Assembly: GCF_002968015.1 (NCBI RefSeq)
Contig: NZ_PUIP01000012.1
Span: 124,001-188,000 of the forward strand
Length of the DNA: 64,000 bases
Source of the DNA: Massilia phosphatilytica
GTDB lineage: Bacteria; Pseudomonadota; Gammaproteobacteria; Burkholderiales; Burkholderiaceae_D
Direction: 5' to 3'
The translations under genes were made by a program, and so were the position numbers. The number at the start of each line of letters is the position of its first letter. Position 1 is the stretch's first letter. A model generated the notes under the pieces. The model searched no databases. It was not told where the DNA came from and saw nothing but the letters and a program-made list of their open reading frames with translations. Shown here one piece after another: positions 14,182-23,190 of the stretch.

Positions 14182-16827
14182 ATGCAAGAAAAATATAGTC
14201 CAGCCGAAGTCGAACAGGCCGCGCAGGCCTACTGGAAGTCGATCGACGCGTATAAAGCCGTCGAGAACGACCCGCGTTTCCCGAAAGGCAAGTATTACGC
14301 CTGCTCGATGCTGCCCTATCCGTCGGGCAAGCTGCACATGGGTCACGTGCGCAACTATACGATCAATGACGTGATGTACCGCTACCTGCGGATGAACGGC
14401 TATAACGTGCTGATGCCGATGGGCTGGGACGCCTTCGGCATGCCCGCCGAGAACGCGGCCATGGCCAACAACGTGCCGCCGGCCCAGTGGACCTATTCGA
14501 ACATCGCCCACATGCGCGGCCAGATGGAGTCGATGGGCCTTGCGATCGACTGGTCGCGCGAAATGACCGCCTGCAAGCCGGATTACTACAAGTGGAACCA
14601 GTGGATGTTCCTCAAGATGCTCGAAAAGGGCATCATCTACCAGAAGACCGGCACCGTGAACTGGGACCCGGTCGACCAGACCGTGCTCGCGAACGAGCAG
14701 GTCATCGACGGCAAGGGCTGGCGCTCGGGCGCGACCGTCGAAAAGCGCGAGATCCCGATGTACTACGTGCGCATCACGGACTACGCCGACGAACTGCTGG
14801 ACCACGTCGAAAACAAGCTGCCGGGCTGGCCGGAGCGCGTGCGCATCATGCAGGCCAACTGGATCGGCAAGTCGACCGGCGTGCGCTTCGCGTTCCCGCA
14901 CGTGATCATGGACGAGCAGGGTGAGCTCATCAACGAGGGCAAGCTGTACGTCTTCACCACGCGCGCCGACACGATCATGGGCGTGACCTTCTGCGCCGTC
15001 GCGCCGGAACACGCATTGGCCCAGCACGCGGCCAAGGACAACCCGGAACTGCAGGCGTTCATCGCCGAGTGCAAGCAGGGTTCCGTCATCGAAGCCGACA
15101 TGGCGACGATGGAAAAGAAAGGCATGCCGACCGGCCTGTTCGTCACGCATCCGATCTCCGGCGAGCAGGTGCCGGTCTGGGTCGGCAACTACGTGCTGAT
15201 CACGTACGGCGACGGTGCCGTGATGGGCGTGCCGGCCCACGACGAGCGCGATTTCGGCTTCGCCAAAAAATACGACCTGCCGATCAAGCAGGTGGTGGCG
15301 GTGGAAGGCGAGACGTTCTCGCTGGACGGCTGGCAGGAGTGGTACGGCGACAAGGAGCGCGGCGTCGTCGTCAACTCGGGCAAGTACGACGGCCTTGATT
15401 ACACGTCGGCCGTTAACGCCGTCGCCGGCGACCTCGCCAACCTGGAGCTGGGCGACAAGAAGGTCACGTTCCGCCTGCGCGACTGGGGCATCTCGCGCCA
15501 GCGCTACTGGGGCACGCCGATCCCGATGATCCACTGCGAAAAGTGCGGCACGGTGCCGGTCCCGGAAAAGGACCTGCCGGTTGTGCTGCCGGAAGACTGC
15601 GTCCCGGACGGTTCCGGCAATCCGCTGAAGAAACACGAGGCGTTCCTGAAGGTCGACTGCCCGTGCTGCGGCGCGCCGGCACGCCGCGAGACGGACACGA
15701 TGGACACGTTCATCGACTCGTCCTGGTACTACATGCGCTATACGTCGCCGGGTTCCAGCGATGCGATGGTCGACCCGGCCCGCAACGATTACTGGATGCC
15801 GATGGACCAGTACATCGGCGGCATCGAACACGCCGTGCTGCACCTGCTGTACGCGCGCTTCTGGACGAAGGTCATGCGCGACTTCGGCCTCGTGAAATTC
15901 GACGAGCCGTTCGTCAACCTGCTCACGCAGGGCATGGTGCTGAACGAGACCTACTACCGCGAAGACGCCTCGGGCAAGAAGACGTGGTACAACCCGGCCG
16001 ACGTGACCCTGACGTTCGATGAGCGCGGCCGTCCGCAATCGGCGGTGCTGAAGGAAGACGGCCAGCCGGTCGTCATCGGCGGCACCGAGAAGATGTCGAA
16101 GTCGAAGAACAACGGCATCGACCCGCAGGCGCAGATCGAGCAGTACGGCGCGGATACCGCCCGCCTGTTCACGATGTTCGCCGCGCCGCCGGAGCAGACG
16201 CTGGAATGGTCGGAGTCGGGCGTGGAAGGCGCGAGCCGCTTCCTGCGCCGCGTGTGGGCGTTCGGCTATGCCCAGCGCGAGCGCGTCGCCGCCGCGCTGG
16301 CCGGCCAGCAGGCAGGAACCTTGGACGAATCGCAGAAGACGCTGCGCCGCGAAGTGCACAAGGTGCTGCAGCAGGCCGACTACGACTTCAAGCGCATCCA
16401 GTACAACACGGTCGTCTCGGCCTGCATGAAGATGCTGAATACGCTGGAGTCGGCCAAGCTGGCGGAAGGTGCGGCGAGCGACGCCGTGATCACGGAAGGC
16501 CTGTCGATCTTCCTGCGCATGCTGAACCCGGTCGCGCCGCACATCACGCACGCGCTGTGGCAGGAACTCGGCTATGCCGGCAAGTACGGCGACATCCTGA
16601 ACGTGGCCTGGCCGGAAGTGGATCCGGCCGCGCTGGAACAGGCCGAAGTCGAGCTGATGATCCAGGTGAACGGCAAGCTGCGCGGTTCGGTGAAGGTGCC
16701 GAAGGAGGCCGACAAGGCCGCCATCGAAGCCGCCGCGCTGGCGTCGGAAGCCGCGCAGAAGTTCGTCGAAGGCACGCCGAAGAAGGTCATCGTCGTCCCC
16801 GGCAAACTGATCAACATCGTGGTGTAA
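14182..16827 (+). CDS. leuS: Leucyl-tRNA synthetase
   Basis: LeuRS charges tRNA-Leu. The 881-residue class I enzyme has the HIGH-type motif in PYPSGKLHMGHVRNY, the CP1 editing domain (about 220-420, including the threonine-rich TTRADTIMG), a zinc-binding insert with CEKCGTVPV and CPCCGAPA, the WYYMRYTSP segment, and the KMSKS motif in EKMSKSKNNGIDP. I chose the ATG at 14182 (MQEKYSPAEVE), the usual beginning of the family, rather than an upstream ATG at 14134. lptE follows after three bases and then holA, a conserved operon order in proteobacteria. Confidence 0.98.
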   Translation: MQEKYSPAEVEQAAQAYWKSIDAYKAVENDPRFPKGKYYACSMLPYPSGKLHMGHVRNYTINDVMYRYLRMNGYNVLMPMGWDAFGMPAENAAMANNVPPAQWTYSNIAHMRGQMESMGLAIDWSREMTACKPDYYKWNQWMFLKMLEKGIIYQKTGTVNWDPVDQTVLANEQVIDGKGWRSGATVEKREIPMYYVRITDYADELLDHVENKLPGWPERVRIMQANWIGKSTGVRFAFPHVIMDEQGELINEGKLYVFTTRADTIMGVTFCAVAPEHALAQHAAKDNPELQAFIAECKQGSVIEADMATMEKKGMPTGLFVTHPISGEQVPVWVGNYVLITYGDGAVMGVPAHDERDFGFAKKYDLPIKQVVAVEGETFSLDGWQEWYGDKERGVVVNSGKYDGLDYTSAVNAVAGDLANLELGDKKVTFRLRDWGISRQRYWGTPIPMIHCEKCGTVPVPEKDLPVVLPEDCVPDGSGNPLKKHEAFLKVDCPCCGAPARRETDTMDTFIDSSWYYMRYTSPGSSDAMVDPARNDYWMPMDQYIGGIEHAVLHLLYARFWTKVMRDFGLVKFDEPFVNLLTQGMVLNETYYREDASGKKTWYNPADVTLTFDERGRPQSAVLKEDGQPVVIGGTEKMSKSKNNGIDPQAQIEQYGADTARLFTMFAAPPEQTLEWSESGVEGASRFLRRVWAFGYAQRERVAAALAGQQAGTLDESQKTLRREVHKVLQQADYDFKRIQYNTVVSACMKMLNTLESAKLAEGAASDAVITEGLSIFLRMLNPVAPHITHALWQELGYAGKYGDILNVAWPEVDPAALEQAEVELMIQVNGKLRGSVKVPKEADKAAIEAAALASEAAQKFVEGTPKKVIVVPGKLINIVV

Positions 16828-16830
16828 GCC

Positions 16831-17352
16831 ATGCGCGCCCTGACCAGCAAGATGGTAGTGCGCGCGGCCGCGGCCCTGCTGGTGGCATCCGCCATCGCAG
16901 GCTGCGGCTTCCAGCTGCGCGGTTCGAACGGCAGCTACACGATGCCGTTCCACAGCATTTATCTGGGCTTCCCGGACACGTCCGCGCTGGGCACGGAACT
17001 CAAGCGCAACCTGCGTGCGACGGACCAGGTGGTCATCGCCGACAAGGCGGCGGATGCCGAGGCGCAGTTCGTGCTGCTGGGCGAATCGCGCAACAAGTCC
17101 ATCCTGTCGCTGAACAGCCTGGGCCGCGTGCGCGAATACCTGCTGACGTACACGATGTCGTTCACCGTGCGCGACGCGAAGGGCGCGGAACTGGTGCCGC
17201 CCACCCAGATCTCGCTGCGCCGGAACATGGCATTCGACGAGACCCAGGTGCTGGCCAAGGAATCCGAGGAAGCGCTGCTGTACCGCGACATGCAGGCGGA
17301 CCTCGTGCAGCAGATCATCCGCCGCCTCGCTTCGATCAAACCAGCGACTTGA
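16831..17352 (+). CDS. lptE: LPS-assembly lipoprotein LptE
   Basis: LptE forms the plug of the LptD barrel that inserts lipopolysaccharide into the outer leaflet. The 173-residue product has a lipobox AIAGC (Cys25) followed by GFQLRG, which is a hallmark of LptE. A beta-rich domain follows, including YLLTYTMSFTVRDAKG and LVPPTQISLRRNM, then helical ALLYRDMQADLVQQIIRRL. It lies between leuS and holA, its normal place. Confidence 0.95.
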   Translation: MRALTSKMVVRAAAALLVASAIAGCGFQLRGSNGSYTMPFHSIYLGFPDTSALGTELKRNLRATDQVVIADKAADAEAQFVLLGESRNKSILSLNSLGRVREYLLTYTMSFTVRDAKGAELVPPTQISLRRNMAFDETQVLAKESEEALLYRDMQADLVQQIIRRLASIKPAT

Positions 17353-17367
17353 CGACAAAGGACCACC

Positions 17368-18381
17368 ATGCAGTTGCGGCCTGAGGCGCTCGACGGGCAC
17401 CTCGCCAAGGGGCTCGCGCCCCTGTACGTGATCACCAGCGACGAGCACCTGCTCGCGCTGGAAGCGGCGGACAAGATCCGCCGCGCGGCGCGCGCGCAAG
17501 GGTATTCCGAGCGCGACGTGCTCACGGTCGAGCGCAACTTCAAATGGGGCGAGCTGCTGGCCGCCAACCAGGCCATGTCGCTGTTCGGCGACAAGAAGCT
17601 GATCGAACTGCGCATCCCCGGCGGCAAGCCCGGCAAGGACGGCAGCGCCGCGCTGCAGAACTATGCGAAAGACCTGAACCCCGACAACCTCACCCTGGTC
17701 ACCCTGCCGAAGCTGGACTGGCAGACGGCCAAGGCGTCGTGGGTGGCGGCGCTGCAGCAGGCTGCGGTCTACGTCGAGATTCCGAACGTGGAACGCGCGC
17801 AGCTGCCGGGCTGGATCGGCATGCGGCTCTCCGCGCAGAACCAGAGCGCGGACCGCCAGAGCCTGGACTTCATCGCCGACCGCGTCGAGGGCAACCTGCT
17901 GGCGGCGCACCAGGAAATCCAGAAGCTCGGCCTGCTGTACGAGCCGGGCAAGCTGGCGTACGAGCAGGTGCATGACGCGGTGCTGAACGTGGCGCGCTAC
18001 GACGTCTTCAAATTGTCGGAAGCGATGCTGGCCGGCGATCCGGCGCGCCTCGTGCGCATGCTGGAAGGCCTGAAAGGCGAGGGCGAGGCGTTGCCGCTGG
18101 TGTTGTGGGCCGTCTCCGAAGAAATCCGCACGCTGCTAAAATTGAAGGCAGGGATGGCGCATGGACGCCCGCTGGGTGCGCTGCTGAAGGAATACCGCAT
18201 CTGGGGCCCGCGCGAGCGCATGATGGAGCCGGCGCTGCGCCGGATGTCGCTGCCGACGCTGGAAGCGGCGCTGCAGCAGGCGGCGCAGGTCGACAAGATG
18301 GTCAAGGGCCTGCGCGCGAAGCAGTTCGCGGGCGATGCGTGGGATGCGATGCTGCAGCTGGCGTTGCGGGTCGCGTCGTAA
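17368..18381 (+). CDS. holA: DNA polymerase III delta subunit HolA
   Basis: HolA opens the beta sliding clamp as part of the clamp loader. The 337-residue product has the N-terminal domain starting MQLRPEALDGHLAKGLAPLYVITSDE, the MSLFGDKKLIELRIP segment, NLTLVTLPKLDWQTAKASW, and the C-terminal helical domain with LLKLKAGMAHGRPLG and RIWGPRERMMEPALRR. The ribosome binding site is AAAGGA. It ends the leuS-lptE-holA run, and proA follows 29 bp later. Confidence 0.95.
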   Translation: MQLRPEALDGHLAKGLAPLYVITSDEHLLALEAADKIRRAARAQGYSERDVLTVERNFKWGELLAANQAMSLFGDKKLIELRIPGGKPGKDGSAALQNYAKDLNPDNLTLVTLPKLDWQTAKASWVAALQQAAVYVEIPNVERAQLPGWIGMRLSAQNQSADRQSLDFIADRVEGNLLAAHQEIQKLGLLYEPGKLAYEQVHDAVLNVARYDVFKLSEAMLAGDPARLVRMLEGLKGEGEALPLVLWAVSEEIRTLLKLKAGMAHGRPLGALLKEYRIWGPRERMMEPALRRMSLPTLEAALQQAAQVDKMVKGLRAKQFAGDAWDAMLQLALRVAS

Positions 18382-18410
18382 CGAATTTTACTGAGTACGG
18401 ATAAAGCACG

Positions 18411-19676
18411 ATGGACATCACCGAGTACATGCAAACAATCGGCCGCCAGGCGCGCGCGGCCTCGCGCGGGATGGCGCGCGCGGACAGCGCCACCCGCAAC
18501 CAGGCCCTGCTCCTGATCGCCGCCGCCATCGAGCGCGACGCCGACCAGCTGCGTGCGGCCAACGCGCGCGACATGGAAGCGGCGGCCGCCGCCGGCCTGG
18601 AACCGGCGCTGCTGGACCGCCTCGCGCTGTCCGACAAGGCGATCGCCACGATGGTCGACGGCCTGCGCCAGATCGTCGCGCTGCACGATCCGATCGGCGA
18701 GATCACCGACCTGAAATTCCGCCCGACGGGCATCCAGGTGGGCCGCATGCGCGTGCCGCTGGGCGTGATCGGCATCATTTATGAAGCGCGCCCGAACGTG
18801 ACGGTCGACGCGGCCGGCCTGTGCATCAAGAGCGGCAACGCCGCCATCCTGCGCGGCGGCTCGGAAGCCATCCACTGCAACCGCGCATTGGCCGCGCTCG
18901 TGGCCGAAGGCCTGCGCGGCGCCGGCCTGCCGGAACACGGCGTGCAGGTCGTCGAGACGACGGACCGCGCTGCCGTCGGTGCCCTCATCACGATGCCGGA
19001 ATTCGTGGACGTCATCGTCCCGCGCGGCGGCAAGGGCCTCATCGCGCGCCTGATGAAGGAATCCACCGTCCCGATGATCAAGCACCTGGACGGCATCTGC
19101 CACGTCTACATCGATGCGAAGGCGGACATCGCCAAGGCGCTGCCGATCGCGATGAATGCGAAAACGCACCGCTACGGCACGTGCAACACGATGGAGACCC
19201 TGCTCGTCGCCCGCGCCATCGCCCCGACCGTGCTGCCGCAACTGGCCGAGCTGTACGCGACGAAGGAAGTCGAGCTGCGCGCCGACCCGGAAGCACTGGC
19301 GATCCTGCAGGGCTACCCGCATCTGGTGCCCGCGACCGAGGAAGACTGGAGCACGGAATACCTGGCGCCGATCCTCGCCGTGAAGATCGTGGACGGCATC
19401 GACGCGGCCATCGAGCATATCAACACGTATTCGTCCAAGCACACGGACGCCATCGTCACCGAGGATTACACGGACGCGATGCGCTTCCTGCGCGAGGTCG
19501 ACTCGGCCTCCGTGATGATCAACGCATCGACGCGCTTCGCCGACGGCTTCGAATACGGCCTGGGCGCGGAGATCGGCATCTCGAACGACAAACTGCATGC
19601 CCGCGGACCGGTGGGGCTGGAAGGCCTCACGTCGCTCAAGTACGTGGTGTTCGGGCACGGCGAAGTACGCAAATAA
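18411..19676 (+). CDS. proA: Glutamate-5-semialdehyde dehydrogenase (gamma-glutamyl phosphate reductase) ProA
   Basis: ProA reduces gamma-glutamyl phosphate in proline synthesis with NADPH. The 421-residue aldehyde-dehydrogenase-fold protein has VPLGVIGIIYEARPNVT, the cofactor-binding region GNAAILRGGSEA, VIVPRGGKGLI, and the active-site cysteine in RYGTCNTMETLL; the C terminus has FADGFEYGLGAEIGIS and GPVGLEGLTSLKY. The stop codon abuts a REP-like repeat element that separates it from hemJ. Confidence 0.97.
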   Translation: MDITEYMQTIGRQARAASRGMARADSATRNQALLLIAAAIERDADQLRAANARDMEAAAAAGLEPALLDRLALSDKAIATMVDGLRQIVALHDPIGEITDLKFRPTGIQVGRMRVPLGVIGIIYEARPNVTVDAAGLCIKSGNAAILRGGSEAIHCNRALAALVAEGLRGAGLPEHGVQVVETTDRAAVGALITMPEFVDVIVPRGGKGLIARLMKESTVPMIKHLDGICHVYIDAKADIAKALPIAMNAKTHRYGTCNTMETLLVARAIAPTVLPQLAELYATKEVELRADPEALAILQGYPHLVPATEEDWSTEYLAPILAVKIVDGIDAAIEHINTYSSKHTDAIVTEDYTDAMRFLREVDSASVMINASTRFADGFEYGLGAEIGISNDKLHARGPVGLEGLTSLKYVVFGHGEVRK

Positions 19677-19900
19677 ATTCGGGGTCAGAGCACATTTTTC
19701 GGAAAATTCGGGGTCAGAGCTCATTTCGGGACAATTGCTTGCACGCGCGCCCAGTCGCGACCGGCCGCATCGGCGAGGCGCGCCGGGTAGGGAAGAACTG
19801 CTTGGCGCATCCCTTGGCGCCCTGTTGATTCTCAAAGGACATTGCGCAAAAAAGTGCTCTGACCCCGAATTTTTGCGAAAACGTGCTCTGACCCCGAATT
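19676..19900. repeat. REP/BIME-like element: two inverted doublets of a GGGGTCAGAG repeat
   Basis: The 248-bp gap between proA and hemJ is mostly one composite repeat. The left arm has two direct copies of AATTCGGGGTCAGAGC (GGGGTCAGAG at 19681 and 19710, 29 bases apart). The right arm has two inverted copies (CTCTGACCCC at 19857 and 19886, again 29 bases apart). The two 57-base arms match as an imperfect inverted repeat around a core of about 110 bp. Each unit is followed by CATTTT/ACTTTT-like bases. This is the organisation of REP doublets or a small non-autonomous element moved by a REP-associated transposase; no transposase is present in the window. Related copies are at 20402-20450 and 54113-54125. 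Confidence 0.8.
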
Positions 19901-19924
19901 GGAGCTCTTGAATAAAGGAACTGC

Positions 19925-20338
19925 ATGTACCTCTGGATCAAAGCGCTGCACATCGTCTTCATCGCCTCGTGGTTCGCCGGCCTGTTTTATCTGCCGCGCA
20001 TCTACGTGAACCTGGCCCAGGAGAGCAACCCGGCCGTGGTCGAGCGCCTGCTCGGAATGGGGCGGCGCCTGTACCGCTTCACGACGATCCTGATGGTGCC
20101 GGCGCTGTTGCTGGGCCTCTGGCTGTGGCTGGGCTTCGGCATCAAGGGCGGCTGGTTGCATGCAAAACTGGCGCTCGTGATCCTGGTGATCGGCTACCAT
20201 CATGCGTGTGGTTCGCTGCTGAAAAAATTCGAACGCGGCATCAATACGCGCAGCCATAAGTGGTTCCGCGTGTTCAATGAGGTGCCGGTTCTGCTACTGC
20301 TGGCCATCGTAATCCTGGTCGTCGTAAAGCCGTTCTGA
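19925..20338 (+). CDS. hemJ: HemJ-type protoporphyrinogen IX oxidase (CopD-like membrane protein)
   Basis: HemJ converts protoporphyrinogen IX to protoporphyrin IX, the step before ferrochelatase. The 137-residue membrane protein has four hydrophobic segments and the family phrases LWIKALHIVFIASWFAGLFY at the start, LHAKLALVILVIGYHH in the middle, and SHKWFRVFNEVPVLLLLAI with VVKPF at the end. The conserved His9 and the His and Lys of HAKL are present. The ribosome binding site AAAGGA precedes the ATG. The gene is bracketed by two REP-like repeats. hemH, the next step of the pathway, is at 61541 in this window. Confidence 0.88.
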   Translation: MYLWIKALHIVFIASWFAGLFYLPRIYVNLAQESNPAVVERLLGMGRRLYRFTTILMVPALLLGLWLWLGFGIKGGWLHAKLALVILVIGYHHACGSLLKKFERGINTRSHKWFRVFNEVPVLLLLAIVILVVVKPF

Positions 20339-20401
20339 TACGACGAGTATCAATCGATTCATCGGCGGCCGGGCCTACATCCCCGGCCGCTTCGTTTTAG
20401 T

Positions 20402-20450
20402 CAGTCGGGGTCAGAGCCCACCCGTGAAATTCGGGCTCTGACCCCGATTG
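20402..20450. repeat. GGGGTCAGAG hairpin after hemJ, possible terminator
   Basis: TCGGGGTCAGAGCCC at 20405-20419 is perfectly inverted at 20433-20447, with a 13-base loop; pairing extends two more bases outward with one mismatch. The right arm is followed by ATTGTTTTT, so the hairpin could end hemJ transcription. It belongs to the same repeat family as 19676-19900. Confidence 0.75.
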
Positions 20451-20479
20451 TTTTTCAACTACGGATAAAGGGTACCCCT

Positions 20480-21688
20480 ATGACTTCCTACTTCTGCCCC
20501 TGCCCGCGCGGCATGGAACAGGCGCTGGCCGACGAGCTGGCCGAGATCGCACATACCACCGGCAGCACGTCCCTGAAGGTGCACAACCAGGTGCCGGGCG
20601 GCGTGCATTGCTCGGGCACGGACACGGACGCGTACCGCATCAACCTGCATTCGCGCATCGCGTCGCGCGTGCTGCTGCGCGTCGCCAACCGCACGTATGC
20701 CAACGAGAACGACATCTACGACCTCGTGCTGGAACAGCCGTGGGAAGACTGGTTCAGTGTCGACCACACGATCCGCGTGGACATCACCGCGATCAAGTCG
20801 CCGCTGACGAGCCTCGAGTTCACGACCCTGAAGATCAAGGATGCCGTGTGCGACCGCTTCCGTGACCAGTTCGGCCGCCGCCCGTCCGTCGACACGCGCA
20901 CGCCGGACATGCGCATCATGGGCTTCCTCGACCAGCGCAACTTCACGATCTATCTCGACACGTCCGGCGAAGCGCTGTTCAAGCGCGGCTGGCGCGAAGA
21001 GACGGGCGACGCGCCGCTGCGCGAAAACCTGGCCGCCGGCCTGCTGCGCGTGGCGGGCTGGAAGCCGGGCGTGCCGCTGTTCGATCCGATGTGCGGTTCC
21101 GGCACGATCCTGATCGAGGCCGCGCAGATGGTGCAGGGTATCCCTCCCGGCGCGCGCCGCCGCTTCGCGTTCGAGAAATTCAGGAACTTCAATGCCAAGG
21201 CCTGGCAAGAGATGAAGACGGCGATCAAGCCGAACCCGCTGCCGGCAGAACCCACGATCTTCGGCTCCGACATCTCCGGCGACATGGTCGCGATGACGCG
21301 CCATAACCTGCGCTCGGCCGGCATCCTGTTCGACGTGCCGCTGAAGCAGATCGAGGCCCAGCAGGTGCAGCCGCCCACCAGTGAACCCGGCCTGCTGGTG
21401 ACGAATCCTCCGTACGGCGAGCGGATCGGCGTGCGCGGCGACTCCACCATCCCGCAGGACGAGATGGCCGTCGGCTTCTACCAGCAGCTCTCCGCCACGT
21501 TGAAGCAGCGCTTCGCCGGCTGGACGGTATACCTGTTCACGGCCGACCTGGGTCTGCCCAAGATGCTGCGCCTGAAGGAATCGCGCAAGACCCCGTTCTT
21601 CAACGGCGCCCTCGAATGCCGTTTGTTCCGCTTCGACATGGTCGCCGGCTTCAACCGCCGCGACGCTGCCAAACCCAAAGAAGAATAA
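20480..21688 (+). CDS. THUMP-domain class I SAM-dependent RNA methyltransferase (RlmL N-half/YpsC type)
   Basis: The 402-residue protein begins YFCPCPRGMEQALADEL, has a THUMP RNA-binding domain (about 50-160), then a Rossmann methyltransferase domain with DAPLRENLAAGLLRVAGW, the SAM-binding DPMCGSGTILIEAA, FGSDISGDMVAMTRHNL, and the catalytic NPPYGERIG, which marks N2-guanine or N6-adenine methylation. It corresponds to the RlmL/YcbY N-terminal half, which makes m2G2445 in 23S rRNA, without the RlmK half. Whether the substrate is identical is not certain. It has an AAAGGG ribosome binding site and lies three bases before the MFS gene. Confidence 0.88.
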   Translation: MTSYFCPCPRGMEQALADELAEIAHTTGSTSLKVHNQVPGGVHCSGTDTDAYRINLHSRIASRVLLRVANRTYANENDIYDLVLEQPWEDWFSVDHTIRVDITAIKSPLTSLEFTTLKIKDAVCDRFRDQFGRRPSVDTRTPDMRIMGFLDQRNFTIYLDTSGEALFKRGWREETGDAPLRENLAAGLLRVAGWKPGVPLFDPMCGSGTILIEAAQMVQGIPPGARRRFAFEKFRNFNAKAWQEMKTAIKPNPLPAEPTIFGSDISGDMVAMTRHNLRSAGILFDVPLKQIEAQQVQPPTSEPGLLVTNPPYGERIGVRGDSTIPQDEMAVGFYQQLSATLKQRFAGWTVYLFTADLGLPKMLRLKESRKTPFFNGALECRLFRFDMVAGFNRRDAAKPKEE

Positions 21689-21691
21689 ACG

Positions 21692-22966
21692 ATGCTACCC
21701 GAACCCGAACCGGACAATCTACCGAAAGACCCCGTCACCCCCATCCCGCTGCCGGCGCCGCACAAGATCGCGATGCTGTCCGCGGGCGGCCTCGCCACCC
21801 TGCTGGCCGCGCTGTCGATGCTCGGCCCGTTCTCCGTCGACGCCTACCTGCCTGCGTTCCCGGCCATCCAGGCGTCGCTGAACGCGACCGGGCTGGAAGT
21901 GCAGCAGACGCTGACGGCGTACATGCTGGCCTTCGCCGGGATGTCGCTGTGGCACGGCGCGCTGTCGGACGCGTTCGGGCGGCGCAACGTGGTCCTCGTC
22001 GGATTGATCGTGTTCGCGGTCGGGACGCTCGGCTGCGCGTCCGCGCATTCCGTGCACTACCTGTGGGTCTTCCGCATCATGCAGGGCGTCTCGGCCGGTG
22101 CCGGTGTGGTCGTGGGCCGGGCGATCATCCGCGACCTGTATTCGGACGCGCCGGCCGCGCGTCTGCTGTCGATGGTGACGATGATCTTCTCGATCGCGCC
22201 GGCCATCGCGCCCGTGCTGGGCGGCTGGGTCGTGGCCGCGTTCGACTGGCGCTCGATCTTCCTCGGCCTGCTGGCCTTTTCCGTCGTGCTGTGGTGGGTG
22301 TGCTGGCAGCACCTGCCCGAGACGATGCCGCAGGAACGCCGCCAGCCGTTCAACCCGCGCTTCCTCGCGCGCAGCTACTGGGACATCTTCAGCTCCGTGC
22401 TGTTCCAGATGAAGTCCGGGATCGTCGCGTTCAACTTCGGCGGCATGTTCCTGTTCATCGCGGGCGCGCCCGTGCTGCTGCCCGTGCACCTGCACCTCGG
22501 GCCGTCGGATTTCGCGTGGCTGTTCGTGCCCGCCGTGAGCGGCATTTTCCTGGGCGCGCTGGTTGCGAACCGGCTGGCGGGGAAGATGACGTTCTCGCGC
22601 CAGATCGCGATCGGCTATGCGCTCATGCTGGCGGCCGTCACGGGTTCCGTTTCTTACCACGCCGTGCTGCCGCCGGCGCTGCCGTGGACCGTGCTGCCGA
22701 TGTTCTTCTATAACTTCGGCAGCTCGATCATCAACCCCAGCGCCACCTTGCTGGCACTCGACCTGTTCCCGCACATCCGCGGCACGGTGGCGTCGTGCCA
22801 GTCGTTCGTGACGACGTTGATGGGCGCCCTGGTGGCCGGCATCATCGCGCCGGCGCTGACCCATTCCGTGCTGGCGATGGCGCTCGGCCAGGCCGCGTTC
22901 GCGCTGGCGTCGCTGGCGTGCTGGATGACGTCGCGCCAATACCGCCGGTATAAGGCGCTCGCCTGA
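21692..22966 (+). CDS. Bcr/CflA-family multidrug efflux MFS transporter
   Basis: The 424-residue inner-membrane protein has about twelve hydrophobic helices and the drug:proton antiporter-1 signature SVDAYLPAFPAIQASLN near the N terminus, followed by motif A (ALSDAFGRRNVVLVGL) and the helix-5 motif C-like stretch AIAPVLGGWVV. This fits the Bcr/CflA group (bicyclomycin or chloramphenicol type efflux). The substrate cannot be told from sequence. It is probably co-transcribed with the methyltransferase upstream. The 224 bp after it are AT-richer and hold the promoter of the HDOD gene. Confidence 0.9.
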   Translation: MLPEPEPDNLPKDPVTPIPLPAPHKIAMLSAGGLATLLAALSMLGPFSVDAYLPAFPAIQASLNATGLEVQQTLTAYMLAFAGMSLWHGALSDAFGRRNVVLVGLIVFAVGTLGCASAHSVHYLWVFRIMQGVSAGAGVVVGRAIIRDLYSDAPAARLLSMVTMIFSIAPAIAPVLGGWVVAAFDWRSIFLGLLAFSVVLWWVCWQHLPETMPQERRQPFNPRFLARSYWDIFSSVLFQMKSGIVAFNFGGMFLFIAGAPVLLPVHLHLGPSDFAWLFVPAVSGIFLGALVANRLAGKMTFSRQIAIGYALMLAAVTGSVSYHAVLPPALPWTVLPMFFYNFGSSIINPSATLLALDLFPHIRGTVASCQSFVTTLMGALVAGIIAPALTHSVLAMALGQAAFALASLACWMTSRQYRRYKALA

Positions 22967-23190
22967 CGGTCGGTTACCGTAATGATGGTGGTCGTAAATA
23001 AATGCTAAATTTCGGGATCTGCTCTGAGTATTGTCAATACATTTCAGTTGAAATTTGACTCTAAAACACGTCAATTTTCTTGGAAAGTATTGTTCCCGGT
23101 CAGAAATGTATATATGCTAAGATAAGTTTTTCATGCTTGGGATAACGATGTAAGAATTGCTCTGTTCCAAGGACCGCAAGAACGAACACT

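Noticed and set aside
13780..17973. A 1397-residue minus-strand frame opposite leuS, lptE and holA
   Set aside because: The plus strand holds complete known enzymes here; the antisense protein is His/Arg/Val-rich with no domains.
19676..19900. Possible small CRISPR array because of equal 29-bp spacing
   Set aside because: Only two copies per arm, the arms are inverted relative to each other, the spacer-like parts are not unique, and no cas gene is present.
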